A DNA stretch of 64,000 nucleotides, from positions 1-64,000 of the forward strand of contig NZ_VJZT01000016.1 in NCBI RefSeq assembly GCF_007097245.1, in the 5' to 3' direction. The position numbers were made by a program, and so were the translations under genes. This DNA is from Flavobacterium restrictum. Lineage in GTDB: Bacteria > Bacteroidota > Bacteroidia > Flavobacteriales > Flavobacteriaceae. Of this stretch, positions 42,351 to 50,748 are shown piece by piece. The notes under the pieces were generated by a model. That model saw only the letters and a list, made by a program, of their open reading frames with translations. It did not search any database and was not told the DNA's origin. Numbering within the stretch: the stretch's first letter is position 1; each line of letters begins with the position of its first letter.

Positions 42351-43529
42351 ATGAAACCAGATTTATTTCAAGCCCCAGATTATTACAACCTTGACGATTT
42401 ATTGACCGATGAACACAAACTCGTTCGTGATGCGGCGCGTGCTTGGGTAAAACGAGAAGTTTCGCCAATTATAGAAGAATATGCTCAAAAAGCCGAATTT
42501 CCAAAACAAATCATCAAAGGTTTGGGTGAAATTGGCGGATTTGGCCCCTATATTCCCGAAGAATATGGTGGCGCAGGTTTGGATCAAATTTCGTATGGAC
42601 TCATCATGCAAGAAATTGAGCGTGGGGATTCTGGTGTTCGCTCTACGTCATCCGTTCAATCTTCGCTGGTAATGTATCCCATCTGGAAGTACGGCAACGA
42701 AGAACAACGTCAAAAATATTTGCCGAAATTAGCCACGGGAGAATTTATGGGTTGCTTTGGCTTGACCGAACCCAATTATGGTTCTGACCCAGGGAGTATG
42801 ATAACCAATTTCAAGGACAAAGGAGACCACTACCTTTTGAACGGTGCCAAAATGTGGATTTCGAATGCACCCTTTGCTGATATAGCAGTCGTTTGGGCCA
42901 AAAATGAAGCAGGCAGAATTCATGGTTTGATTGTAGAACGCGGCATGGAAGGATTTACCACGCCCGAAACACACAACAAATGGTCGCTTCGTGCCTCATC
43001 AACTGGAGAACTGATTTTTGATAATGTAAAAGTTCCTAAAGAAAATCTATTGCCAAACAAATCTGGACTTGGCGCACCGCTTGGCTGCTTGGATTCGGCA
43101 CGTTATGGTATTGCTTGGGGTGCTATTGGTGCTGCAATGGATTGCTACGATACCGCTTTGCGTTATGCCAAAGAGCGCATCCAGTTTGACAAACCAATTG
43201 CTGGGACACAATTGCAACAAAAAAAACTAGCCGAAATGATTACCGAAATTACCAAAGCGCAATTGTTGACTTGGCGTTTGGGGGTTTTACGAAATGAAGG
43301 AAGAGCAACCACCGCACAAATCTCGATGGCCAAAAGAAACAATGTAGACATGGCCATTCATATTGCTCGCAAAGCCAGACAAATGCTAGGCGGAATGGGG
43401 ATTACAGGTGAATATTCGATTATGCGACACATGATGAACCTGGAAAGTGTCATTACGTATGAAGGTACACACGACATCCATTTGCTCATTACAGGAATGG
43501 ACATTACTGGCATTCCAGCTTTCAAATAG
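42351..43529 (+). CDS. Acyl-CoA dehydrogenase, glutaryl-CoA dehydrogenase type
   Basis: This 392-residue flavoprotein oxidises an acyl-CoA. The sequences SVQSSLVMYPIWKYG, LATGEFMGCFGLTEPNYGSDP and the catalytic glutamate in TYEGTHDIH (Glu371) match glutaryl-CoA dehydrogenase more closely than the short- or medium-chain enzymes. That would place it in lysine/tryptophan breakdown, oxidising and decarboxylating glutaryl-CoA to crotonyl-CoA. No other genes of that pathway are adjacent. It has its own terminator at 43618. Confidence 0.88.
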   Translation: MKPDLFQAPDYYNLDDLLTDEHKLVRDAARAWVKREVSPIIEEYAQKAEFPKQIIKGLGEIGGFGPYIPEEYGGAGLDQISYGLIMQEIERGDSGVRSTSSVQSSLVMYPIWKYGNEEQRQKYLPKLATGEFMGCFGLTEPNYGSDPGSMITNFKDKGDHYLLNGAKMWISNAPFADIAVVWAKNEAGRIHGLIVERGMEGFTTPETHNKWSLRASSTGELIFDNVKVPKENLLPNKSGLGAPLGCLDSARYGIAWGAIGAAMDCYDTALRYAKERIQFDKPIAGTQLQQKKLAEMITEITKAQLLTWRLGVLRNEGRATTAQISMAKRNNVDMAIHIARKARQMLGGMGITGEYSIMRHMMNLESVITYEGTHDIHLLITGMDITGIPAFK

Positions 43530-43617
43530 CAACTACTGCCATTTTGAATTCTCATTCCCGTAAATGCAAATTTAAAATGGTGTAAACAATTATTAAAGTA
43601 TTGGTAAAATCAATTGT

Positions 43618-43645
43618 AAAAGCTTCTTGGAAACAGGAAGCTTTT
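43618..43645 (+). terminator. Terminator of the acyl-CoA dehydrogenase gene
   Basis: AAAAGCTTC and GAAGCTTTT are 9-bp arms around a 10-base loop with a T-run. Its position also argues against any start for the next gene upstream of 43650. Confidence 0.8.
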
Positions 43646-43671
43646 TTATATTTACATTAAAAAAATACCTC

Positions 43672-44454
43672 ATGACAATCGAAAATGTTACCGCCAAAAT
43701 TGCGCCTTATAAACGCCAATTATTGCACCATTCGTTGTACCAAAAAGTACAAACTATAGATGATTTGCACTGTTTTTTAGAAAATCATGTTTATGCGGTT
43801 TGGGATTTTATGTCATTACTAAAAGCTTTGCAAACTAAATTAACGTGTACTACAACGCCTTGGTTTGCTACAAAAAATCCAGAAACAAGATACTTGATTA
43901 ACGAAATTGTTCTTGCCGAAGAAAGTGATTTGAGTTTAGATGGTCGTCGATTGAGTCATTACGAAATGTATGTAGAATCCATGCACGCTTGTGGTGCCAA
44001 TACTAGGGGTATCGAGCAGCTTATAGCCGATGTGCATTCCTTAAAAAATATTTTTGTAGCCATCAAAAAAAGTGATTTACATCCTAACATCAAGGCTTTT
44101 TTGGACTTTACCTTTAGTGTTATCGAACAAGGAAAGCCACACGAAATTGCCGCTGCTTTTACCTTTGGAAGAGAAGATTTAATTCCGAGTATGTTTACCG
44201 AAATCCTAGCTAATTTCCAGAAAAATTTTCCCGAAATTGACTTGAATCAATTGGTTTACTATTTTGAAAGACACATCGAATTAGATGCTGATGAGCATGG
44301 CCCAATGGCATTGCAAATGATTACGGATCTTTGCGGTACTGATGCTCAAAAATGGGAAGAGGTAATTGCTGTTTCTGTAGAAGCTTTGGAAAAAAGAATA
44401 GGTCTTTGGGATGCGATTGACGAACAATTATTGGTCAAAGAAGCAATTATTTAA
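43672..44454 (+). CDS. DUF3050 family protein (haem-oxygenase-like fold)
   Basis: The 260-residue protein is all-helical and matches DUF3050: LHCFLENHVYAVWDFMSLLKALQ, ETRYLINEIVLAEESDLS, SHYEMYVESMHACGA and YYFERHIELDADEHGPMA. The His and Glu pattern is like the haem-oxygenase/TenA-like diiron fold, suggesting metal binding, but no reaction is known. The ATG at 43672 is chosen because an upstream TTG start at 43627 would lie inside the terminator of the previous gene. The stop codon is directly followed by the ATG of the next open frame. Confidence 0.82.
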   Translation: MTIENVTAKIAPYKRQLLHHSLYQKVQTIDDLHCFLENHVYAVWDFMSLLKALQTKLTCTTTPWFATKNPETRYLINEIVLAEESDLSLDGRRLSHYEMYVESMHACGANTRGIEQLIADVHSLKNIFVAIKKSDLHPNIKAFLDFTFSVIEQGKPHEIAAAFTFGREDLIPSMFTEILANFQKNFPEIDLNQLVYYFERHIELDADEHGPMALQMITDLCGTDAQKWEEVIAVSVEALEKRIGLWDAIDEQLLVKEAII

Positions 44455-44496
44455 ATGAATAAAACCAAGTGCTACCCTTTTTACGTATCTACAATT

Positions 44497-45270
44497 ATGA
44501 AAAACAGCGTTAAATGGATAGCAGTATTACTTGGACTAATTCTCTCTATAGGTTGTAGCAACGACGATAGTACTAGGGTCACAAATCCTATTCCTATTGT
44601 CATTCAACCAATTCCTACACCTATACCCACGCCAACTCCAGCGCCTAATCCTTCCACTAAATCGTTTCGCTATTTAGCACTTGGCGATAGTTATACGATT
44701 GGTCAAAGTGTGTGCGAAACCTGTCGCTTTCCGGAACAACTCAAAGCGAGTTTGCAAACCAGAAGTCCAAAAGATGCTTTTTCCTTAAAAATAATTGCTC
44801 AAACGGGTTGGACAACGACTAATTTACTGTCGGTGATAAACGGAAACAGTTTGGAGTCCAATTACGATTTAGTTACGCTCTTAATTGGAGTGAATAACCA
44901 ATACCAAAACAGACCTTTTGCTTTGTACGAAAAGGAATTTCCTGAATTAGTGACTAAAGCCATCGCCCTGGCCAAAGGAGATAAAACCAATGTAATTGTG
45001 GTTTCAATACCAGATTATGCCTACACTCCCTTTGGAGAACAAACGGGGAATCAGTCAAAAATATCGACCGAAATTGATGCGTATAATGCTTTCGCCGAAA
45101 AATATTGCTTGGAAAACGCCATAGTCTATGTGTATATTACTGACATTACTCGCACGGGACTTCAAAATCCAAGTTTTGTGGCAACAGATGGATTGCATCC
45201 TTCCGAGTTGGCTTATGCTCAATTTGTAAGTCGGATTATGCCAAAAGCGGTCGTTGCTTTAGAAAATTAA
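44497..45270 (+). CDS. SGNH/GDSL-type lipase-esterase lipoprotein
   Basis: The mature protein would be a lipoprotein: starting at the ATG 44497 gives MKNSVKWIAVLLGLILSIGC, a signal peptide with lipobox ending at Cys20. An in-frame ATG at 44455 would add 14 residues that spoil the signal peptide. A Pro/Thr-rich linker follows (about 30-55), then an SGNH hydrolase with block I LALGDSYTIG (catalytic Ser), block III-like GVNNQ, and block V DGLHPSELAY (Asp and His). It probably cleaves esters at the cell surface. The linker is unusually repetitive (PIPTPIPTPTPAP). Confidence 0.85.
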   Translation: MKNSVKWIAVLLGLILSIGCSNDDSTRVTNPIPIVIQPIPTPIPTPTPAPNPSTKSFRYLALGDSYTIGQSVCETCRFPEQLKASLQTRSPKDAFSLKIIAQTGWTTTNLLSVINGNSLESNYDLVTLLIGVNNQYQNRPFALYEKEFPELVTKAIALAKGDKTNVIVVSIPDYAYTPFGEQTGNQSKISTEIDAYNAFAEKYCLENAIVYVYITDITRTGLQNPSFVATDGLHPSELAYAQFVSRIMPKAVVALEN

Positions 45271-45282
45271 CAAGTAAAAAAA

Positions 45283-45312
45283 AAACCGCTTCCTAGTTTG
45301 GAAACGGCTTTA
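45283..45312. terminator. Terminator between the SGNH and OmpA-like genes
   Basis: AAACCGCTTCC and GGAAACGGCTTT pair with one mismatch around a short loop and are flanked by an A-run, between convergent genes. Confidence 0.7.
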
Positions 45313-45330
45313 GTTACGTTTTTGTATTCT

Positions 45331-46269
45331 TTAAAACTCATTCAGCATTTTAGAAATTTCGTCTAATCTTGGCGTTAATATAATTTCGATTCTACGGTTT
45401 TTGGCTTTGCCTTCGGGAGTGGCGTTGCTCATTAATGGAGAAAATTCACCACGACCTGCAGCTGTTACGTTTTGTTTGTTTACCTTTTTGTTTTCGCTCA
45501 AAATAGCGACAATTGCGGTAGCTCTTTTGGTTGATAAATCCCAATTATCAGCAATTGGCCCTGATGCGGTAAAAGGATCATCATCGGTATGGCCTTCTAT
45601 CAATACCGAAATATCAGGATTGTCGCCCAGTACTTTGGCTACTTCTACCACTGCTTTTTTGCCTTCGGAACTTACAGCCCAACTTCCGGAATTGAACAGC
45701 AATTTGTTCTCCATAGAAACGTATACTTTTCCGTTTTTTTGTTCTACAGTAAGTCCTTTTCCTTCAAATCCATTTAAGGCCTTGGAGAGGGTTTCTTTTA
45801 GTTTTTTCATACTTGCTTCCTTGGCTGCAATTTGCGCTTCGAGTTCTTGTAGTTTTTGGGCGTTTTTATTCAATCGCTCTTGCTCCATTGCTAATGCTTT
45901 GCTTTTGGCGTCTAATTGATCCAGCAAATCATGATTTTTTTTCATGTTGGCTTGTAGCGCATCCCCGCTATTTTTTTCTAAAGCAGCGTAGGAGTCCTGC
46001 AAAACATTGAATTTATTTTGCGAAGCGGCATAATCAGCTTTGAGTTTTTCGAGTTCCGCTTTGGATTTAGACAAATCGGTTTTCAATGCGTCTCGATCCA
46101 GTTCCACTTGATTTTTGGCTTTGAGCAATTCGGCATTCTCATCGGCCATGGTGCGATTTTCTTTTTTAAGGTCGGCAAATTTAGTTTCTAAATCATTGTA
46201 TATTTTTTTGGATACACAAGAAGTGGAAAGGGCTACAAATAGTAATCCTATTGCAATTTTTTTTGTCAT
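45331..46269 (-). CDS. OmpA-family lipoprotein with coiled coil
   Basis: The 312-residue protein has a lipoprotein signal (ALSTSC, Cys18), a long coiled coil (about 25-165) and a C-terminal OmpA domain (about 190-305). That domain has LLFNSGSWAVSSEGKKAV, LIEGHTDDDPF and the RRIEIILTP end. It should bridge the outer membrane lipid layer and peptidoglycan. Bacteroidetes often carry several such proteins; the coiled coil may set a distance or bind a partner. It is monocistronic, followed by a terminator at 45283. Confidence 0.9.
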   Translation of the reverse strand: MTKKIAIGLLFVALSTSCVSKKIYNDLETKFADLKKENRTMADENAELLKAKNQVELDRDALKTDLSKSKAELEKLKADYAASQNKFNVLQDSYAALEKNSGDALQANMKKNHDLLDQLDAKSKALAMEQERLNKNAQKLQELEAQIAAKEASMKKLKETLSKALNGFEGKGLTVEQKNGKVYVSMENKLLFNSGSWAVSSEGKKAVVEVAKVLGDNPDISVLIEGHTDDDPFTASGPIADNWDLSTKRATAIVAILSENKKVNKQNVTAAGRGEFSPLMSNATPEGKAKNRRIEIILTPRLDEISKMLNEF

Positions 46270-46321
46270 TTGATAAGCTGTTTTATACTAATTTTTTGTT
46301 TCTAAAATGCGAAAATTTATC

Positions 46322-47083
46322 CTAGTCCAATTCGACCAATACGGGACAATGATCAGAGTGAACGGCATCAGGAAGTATAACGGCTCTTTTGAGTTTGTGT
46401 TTCAAGGAATCGCTAACTAAATTGTAATCAATGCGCCAACCTTTGTTGTTGCTACGGGCTCCAGCACGGTAACTCCACCACGAATACTGGTGTGGCTCGC
46501 TGTTGAAATGACGAAAACTATCAACAAATCCAGACTTCATAAAGGCATCCAACCAAGCGCGCTCTTCGGGCAAAAATCCAGAAACAGTTTTGTTGCGAAC
46601 GGGATCATGAATGTCTATGGCTTGATGGCAAATGTTGTAATCCCCACAAATAATAAGGTTTGGAATTTCCTTTTTGAGTGTATCAATATAGTTTTGAAAA
46701 TCATCCATAAACATAAATTTGTGGTCTAATCGTTCGCCATTGGTTCCTGAAGGCAGGTACAAACTCATTACGGAGCAATTTTCAAAATCAGCACGAAGGT
46801 TACGACCTTCAAAATCCATGTGGTGAATTCCTGTTCCATAAACCACATTTTTGGGTGGCGTTTTAGACAAAATAGCCACACCGCTATAGCCTTTTTTTGT
46901 TGCCGAAAAATAATATTGGTATGGATATCCTGCTGCCGTAATGGCCTCGGTAGGAATTTGTTCCTCGGTGGCTTTGATCTCCTGAAGGCAAATTACATCG
47001 GGGTTAGCGTGTTGCAACCACTCGATAAATCCTTTGGAAATTGCGGCGCGAATGCCGTTTACATTATAAGAAATAATCTTCAT
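46322..47083 (-). CDS. xth: Exodeoxyribonuclease III
   Basis: This is the major AP endonuclease and 3' repair exonuclease. The 253-residue product starts MKIISYNVNGIRAA and has CLQEIKATEEQIP (Glu35, metal), YLPSGTNG, the GDYNICH catalytic segment (Asp, Asn), NNKGWRIDYNL and the terminal SDHCPVLVEL (catalytic Asp-His). The length matches the family. It is divergent from olsF. Confidence 0.94.
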   Translation of the reverse strand: MKIISYNVNGIRAAISKGFIEWLQHANPDVICLQEIKATEEQIPTEAITAAGYPYQYYFSATKKGYSGVAILSKTPPKNVVYGTGIHHMDFEGRNLRADFENCSVMSLYLPSGTNGERLDHKFMFMDDFQNYIDTLKKEIPNLIICGDYNICHQAIDIHDPVRNKTVSGFLPEERAWLDAFMKSGFVDSFRHFNSEPHQYSWWSYRAGARSNNKGWRIDYNLVSDSLKHKLKRAVILPDAVHSDHCPVLVELD

Positions 47084-47195
47084 TTTGATGGTTTTTGTGT
47101 TTCAAAAGTAGTAAAAAAGTAGAAGTTTGTTCAAGAAAAGAGAAAGAAATTAGGCTTTTTTGCTATCTTTGTTTTTAGCTCTAAAATAAAAAAAA

Positions 47196-48998
47196 ATGGG
47201 TTTAGTTACCGCCAAAGAAGTTTCAAAAGCGATAAATGCGGATAAGTACGGGGTTCTTGGTACATTTTCAGGATGGATCTTGATGAAGGTATTAAAAATT
47301 TCTACGTTAAACAAAGTATACGACAGGAACAAACATTTGAAAGATGTTGACTTTCTCAATGGCATATTAGATGACCTTCAAATAAAATTTGAAATTCCCG
47401 AAGAAGACTTTAAACGGTTGCCCAAAGAGGGCGCGTATATTACCATTTCTAATCATCCGCTTGGAGGAATTGATGGGGTTTTGTTATTAAAATTAATGCT
47501 CGAAAGAGAGCCCGATTTTAAAATTATTGCTAATTTCCTGTTGCATAGAATCGAGCCACTCAAAAAATACATCATGCCTGTAAACCCGTTCGAAAATCAT
47601 AAAGATGCCAAGTCGAGCGTGGTAGGAATCAAGGAAACCTTGCGCCATTTGAGCGATGGGAAACCGTTAGGTATGTTTCCTGCCGGAGAAGTTTCTACTT
47701 ACAAAGATGGGAAATTAATGGTCGATAAACCATGGGAAGAAGGGGTTATTAAAGTCATTAGAAAAGCACAAGTTCCCGTTGTTCCTATTTATTTTCATGC
47801 CAAAAACAGCAAATTGTTTTATTTGCTTTCTAAAATTAGCGGCACGTTTAGAACGGCAAAATTGCCTTCGGAAGTATTTAGCCAAAAACACCGAATTATA
47901 AAAGTGAGGATTGGAAAACCCATTTCGGTAAACGAGCAAAATGAGCACAAATCAATCGAAGAGTATGGCGAATTCTTGAGAAAGAAAACCTATATGCTGG
48001 CAAATCCTTTTGAAAAAGACAATAATTTTCTAGCCTCATCTGGGTTGAAAAACCCAAAAAGTCCCAAGAAAATTGTCACTCCTGCCAATAGCGAAAAAAT
48101 GATCCTCGAAGTCAACAATTTGAGAGCCACGGATTGTAGACTTTTGCAAAGCAAAAACTACGAAGTCTTTTTTGCAGAAGCCAAAAACATACCTAATATC
48201 CTTCATGAAATAGGGCGTTTGCGAGAAATAACCTTTCGAGAAGTGGGCGAGGGGACTAATGAATCAATAGATTTAGACAAATACGATAAATATTACCGCC
48301 ATCTTTTTCTTTGGGATGACGATACCAAAAAAATCGCTGGTGCGTACCGAATGGGATTGGGTTGCGAGATTTATCCCAAGTATGGAATGGATGGTTTTTA
48401 CCTCAATGGGTTGTTCCGTTTTGAGCCCGAATTACACGATATGATGCATAAATCTATCGAAATGGGGCGTGCTTTTATCATCAAGGAATACCAGCAAAAA
48501 CCAATGCCTTTGTTCCTGTTGTGGCGTGGTATTATTCATACCACTTTGCATTATCCAGAGCATAAATTCCTTTTGGGAGGCGTGAGCATAAGCAATCAGT
48601 TCTCGGATTTTTCAAAATCGTTGATGATTGAGTTTATGAAATCGCATTACTATGATCCCTATATTGCGCAATACATTCATCCCAAAAAAGAATACAAAGT
48701 CAAACTAAAAGACGCCGATAAAGATTTTGTTTTTAACGAAACCGAAGCCGATTTGAACAAATTCGACAAAATCATCGATGAGTTAGAGCCAGGAGTTTTG
48801 CGTTTGCCTGTTTTGATCAAAAAATACATCAAACAAAACGCACGATTGGTAGCCTTTAACGTAGATCCCCTGTTTAATAATGCCATTGATGGGCTTATTT
48901 ATTTACAAATTTCGGATATTCCAGAGAGCACCATGAAACCTGTTATGGAAGAATACCAAGCCGAATTAGAGCGAAAAATGACTGATAAGGAAGAGTAG
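47196..48998 (+). CDS. olsF: Bifunctional ornithine lipid synthase OlsF
   Basis: The 600-residue protein has an N-terminal PlsC-like acyltransferase (about 80-275; SNHPLGGIDG with the His and Asp, MPVNPFENHKDAKSS, FPAGEVST) and a C-terminal OlsB-like GNAT domain (about 340-600; LREITFREVGEGTNESIDLDKYD split over the SAM-independent acyl-transfer site, YFHPKK-like end). This fused order is that of OlsF, which makes ornithine lipids by N-acylating ornithine and then O-acylating the product. OlsF is known in Flavobacterium. The amino acid used here could be ornithine or glycine; the sequence does not tell. The spacing in the NHxxxxxD motif is one longer than in classical PlsC, normal for this family. 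Confidence 0.82.
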   Translation: MGLVTAKEVSKAINADKYGVLGTFSGWILMKVLKISTLNKVYDRNKHLKDVDFLNGILDDLQIKFEIPEEDFKRLPKEGAYITISNHPLGGIDGVLLLKLMLEREPDFKIIANFLLHRIEPLKKYIMPVNPFENHKDAKSSVVGIKETLRHLSDGKPLGMFPAGEVSTYKDGKLMVDKPWEEGVIKVIRKAQVPVVPIYFHAKNSKLFYLLSKISGTFRTAKLPSEVFSQKHRIIKVRIGKPISVNEQNEHKSIEEYGEFLRKKTYMLANPFEKDNNFLASSGLKNPKSPKKIVTPANSEKMILEVNNLRATDCRLLQSKNYEVFFAEAKNIPNILHEIGRLREITFREVGEGTNESIDLDKYDKYYRHLFLWDDDTKKIAGAYRMGLGCEIYPKYGMDGFYLNGLFRFEPELHDMMHKSIEMGRAFIIKEYQQKPMPLFLLWRGIIHTTLHYPEHKFLLGGVSISNQFSDFSKSLMIEFMKSHYYDPYIAQYIHPKKEYKVKLKDADKDFVFNETEADLNKFDKIIDELEPGVLRLPVLIKKYIKQNARLVAFNVDPLFNNAIDGLIYLQISDIPESTMKPVMEEYQAELERKMTDKEE

Positions 48999-49052
48999 GT
49001 TAAATAGTTTTTAGTGGTTTGAAAATGATGGTTTTGGGTAGGAGCGAGGCGC

Positions 49053-49194
49053 CATAAGTGTTCGAAACATGATATGCATATTGATTTTGACCATTATTTT
49101 TACTCAAATTGAGCTTTTTTCATCAGAAAAACAAAACCTTTTAGCCGATTTAATTAGGTGTAAAATTTTAAAGACAAGGTTTCGAACACTTATG
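49053..49194. repeat. 142-bp element bounded by a perfect 16-bp inverted repeat
   Basis: CATAAGTGTTCGAAAC (49053-49068) and GTTTCGAACACTTATG (49179-49194) are exact inverted copies with 110 bases between them. The interior is AT-rich and codes for nothing visible, but has a small hairpin CTCAA-A-TTGAG with T's (49103-49120). The shape is that of a miniature inverted-repeat element or a long snap-back RNA. Confidence 0.65.
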
Positions 49195-49246
49195 ATTTGC
49201 AATCTGTGCCCACAAACGAGGGCATACAAAACAAGTCAAGAAACGA

Positions 49247-49276
49247 AAAAGCAACTCGGTAAAAGGAGTTGCTTTT
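49247..49276 (+). terminator. Terminator-like hairpin
   Basis: AAAAGCAACTC and GAGTTGCTTTT are 11-bp arms around an 8-base loop. It could end the olsF transcript, though it is 250 bases downstream. Confidence 0.7.
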
Positions 49277-49333
49277 GTTGGTTTTAAAAAGAAAACCCCG
49301 CCAGTCCGAGCATTAGGTAACACAGGGCTAGTG

Positions 49334-49348
49334 CGAGCTTCAAGCTCG
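49334..49348. repeat. GCGAGCTT-type short palindrome
   Basis: CGAGCTT-C-AAGCTCG, followed by TACC, resembles a dispersed Flavobacterium repeat I recall. Confidence 0.5.
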
Positions 49349-49370
49349 TACCCACAAAGTAGAGATTAAA

Positions 49371-49398
49371 AAAAAACAGGCAAATTTGCCTGTTTTTT
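49371..49398. terminator. Bidirectional terminator
   Basis: AAAAAACAGGCAAA and TTTGCCTGTTTTTT form a perfect 28-bp palindrome. It lies just past the stop codon of the toxin remnant and was probably its terminator. Confidence 0.82.
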
Positions 49399-49401
49399 TA
49401 G

Positions 49402-49506
49402 TTATCTATTCGAATAATCTTTAGGGTTTCTGTAGGCGTGAATCACAGCTAAAACAACGATTTGTTTTTGAAATCATCAACGATGTAATGAATGTGATTG
49501 GGAATA
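49402..49506 (-). pseudogene. RelE/ParE-type toxin remnant, truncated and frameshifted
   Basis: On the minus strand the 3' part reads KQIVVLAVIHAYRNPKDYSNR and a stop codon, the typical C terminus of RelE/ParE toxins. The 5' part reads IPNHIHYIVDDF in a frame shifted by one base. The shift falls in a run of T's (49465-49469). There is a stop codon in front of IPNHIH and no start, so the N-terminal half of the toxin is lost, replaced by the tRNA-Ser terminator region. No antitoxin is seen. Confidence 0.65.
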
Positions 49507-49510
49507 AATC

Positions 49511-49548
49511 AAAACCCCCTTCAAATCATACGATGTAAAGGGGGTTTT
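49511..49548 (-). terminator. Terminator of tRNA-Ser
   Basis: AAAACCCCCTT and AAGGGGGTTTT are 11-bp arms around a 16-base loop, about 20 bases after the tRNA 3' end on the minus strand. Confidence 0.82.
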
Positions 49549-49569
49549 TAGGTTTTGTGAAACAATCAG

Positions 49570-49656
49570 CAGAGAGGAAGGGATTCGAACCCTCGATGCA
49601 GTTACCCACATACTAGCTTTCCAGGCTAGCTCCTTCAACCACTCGGACACCTCTCT
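49570..49656 (-). tRNA. tRNA-Ser (GGA)
   Basis: On the minus strand the acceptor stem is AGAGAGG with CCTCTCT and discriminator G. The anticodon GGA (complement of 49620-49622) is in the loop CTGGAAA between GCTAG stems. The D arm TGTCCGAGTGGTTGAAGGAG and the long variable arm are typical of tRNA-Ser. CCA is not encoded. Confidence 0.94.
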
Positions 49657-49716
49657 ATTTATTTTGGTGTGCAAATAACTTAAAAAAAAACGAGGTAGAA
49701 AAATAAAATGCACTTA

Positions 49717-50748
49717 TTATGTCATTTCTCCTCGTAAAGCAGTCTCAAATACTGATTTGAATGCTGTAGGAGCAACTGGGGAAGCTAATAGATACATCAA
49801 CTTTGTAATTGCGGCTTCGGTTGTGATGTCTTTTCCCGAAATAACTCCTATTTTTTTCATAGCCGAACTGGTTTCATATTGCCCCATATTTACGCTTCCT
49901 GCGGCACATTGCGTAACATTTACTATTTGGATTCCATTTGCTATGGCTTGGGTCAAAATAGCCACAAACCAAGCTTCGGTTGAGGCGTTGCCAGCTCCGT
50001 AAGTTTCTAGTACAATTCCTTTGAGATTAGGAATGGCAATGATAGCCCCTAGAACTGCTTCGCTTATGCCTGGAAACATTTTTATAATGACAACATTTGC
50101 ATCCAGCGTTTTGTGTACGTCTAGTTCTGCATGGGGTTTGGGACGCAAAAATGAATCTGAATTTGATTTTAAATGCACACCAGATTCAATTAAATGTGGG
50201 AAATTAGGCGATACAAAAGCCTTAAAATGTTCAGCATTTATTTTGGTAGTGCGGTTGCCTCGGTACAATTTATATTCAAAGTACAAACAGACTTCTTGTA
50301 TTGTAGGTTGCCCGTTTTCGCGTAAGGAGGCAATTTGAATGGCGGTAATCAAATTCTCTTTGGCATCGGTGCGTAAATCACCTATGGGCAGTTGCGAGCC
50401 TGTAAAAATAACTGGTTTGGCTAAATTTTCGACCATGAAACTCAATGCCGATGCCGAGTACGACATAGTATCCGAGCCGTGAAGTACTACAAAACCATCA
50501 AATGAATCATAATTGTCCTCGATTAGTGTAGCCATTTTTACCCAAGCTGCTGGATTCATATTCGAAGAATCTATTGGTTCTTCGAATGATATGGTTTCAA
50601 TCTGGCATTCTAATAGTTTTAACTCTGGAATTCGTTTCAAAATCTTGCTGAAATCGAATGCTTTGAGCGCACCTGTTTCAAAATCTTTTTTCATACCAAT
50701 GGTGCCACCAGTATAAATCAAGAGGATTTTAGGATTTTTAGATAGCAT
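49717..50748 (-). CDS. ansA: Type I L-asparaginase
   Basis: The 343-residue enzyme hydrolyses asparagine to aspartate and ammonia in the cytoplasm. Both catalytic threonine motifs are present: IYTGGTIGMK at the N terminus and VVLHGSDTMSYSASAL at about residue 85. KPVIFTGSQLPIGDLRTDA and VLETYGAGNAS are also typical. There is no signal peptide, as expected for type I. Its start overlaps the end of the upstream acyltransferase gene by 11 bases. Confidence 0.93.
   Translation of the reverse strand: MLSKNPKILLIYTGGTIGMKKDFETGALKAFDFSKILKRIPELKLLECQIETISFEEPIDSSNMNPAAWVKMATLIEDNYDSFDGFVVLHGSDTMSYSASALSFMVENLAKPVIFTGSQLPIGDLRTDAKENLITAIQIASLRENGQPTIQEVCLYFEYKLYRGNRTTKINAEHFKAFVSPNFPHLIESGVHLKSNSDSFLRPKPHAELDVHKTLDANVVIIKMFPGISEAVLGAIIAIPNLKGIVLETYGAGNASTEAWFVAILTQAIANGIQIVNVTQCAAGSVNMGQYETSSAMKKIGVISGKDITTEAAITKLMYLLASPVAPTAFKSVFETALRGEMT

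Larger units (their letters stand above)
48999..49569. other. Decayed spacer between olsF and tRNA-Ser
   Basis: This 571-base stretch has no intact gene. It contains a 16-bp inverted repeat element, two or three terminator-like hairpins, a GCGAGCTT repeat and a frameshifted RelE/ParE toxin remnant. It lies at the 3' side of the minus-strand tRNA-Ser, a common place for integration of mobile DNA. Confidence 0.65.

Noticed and set aside
43627..43671. An upstream TTG start for the DUF3050 gene
   Set aside because: It falls inside the hairpin terminator of the acyl-CoA dehydrogenase gene, and the DUF3050 sequence begins at the ATG at 43672.
49069..49287. A 72-residue frame starting inside the 16-bp inverted repeat element
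   Set aside because: It runs through the repeat arm and a terminator hairpin and has no family features or ribosome binding site.
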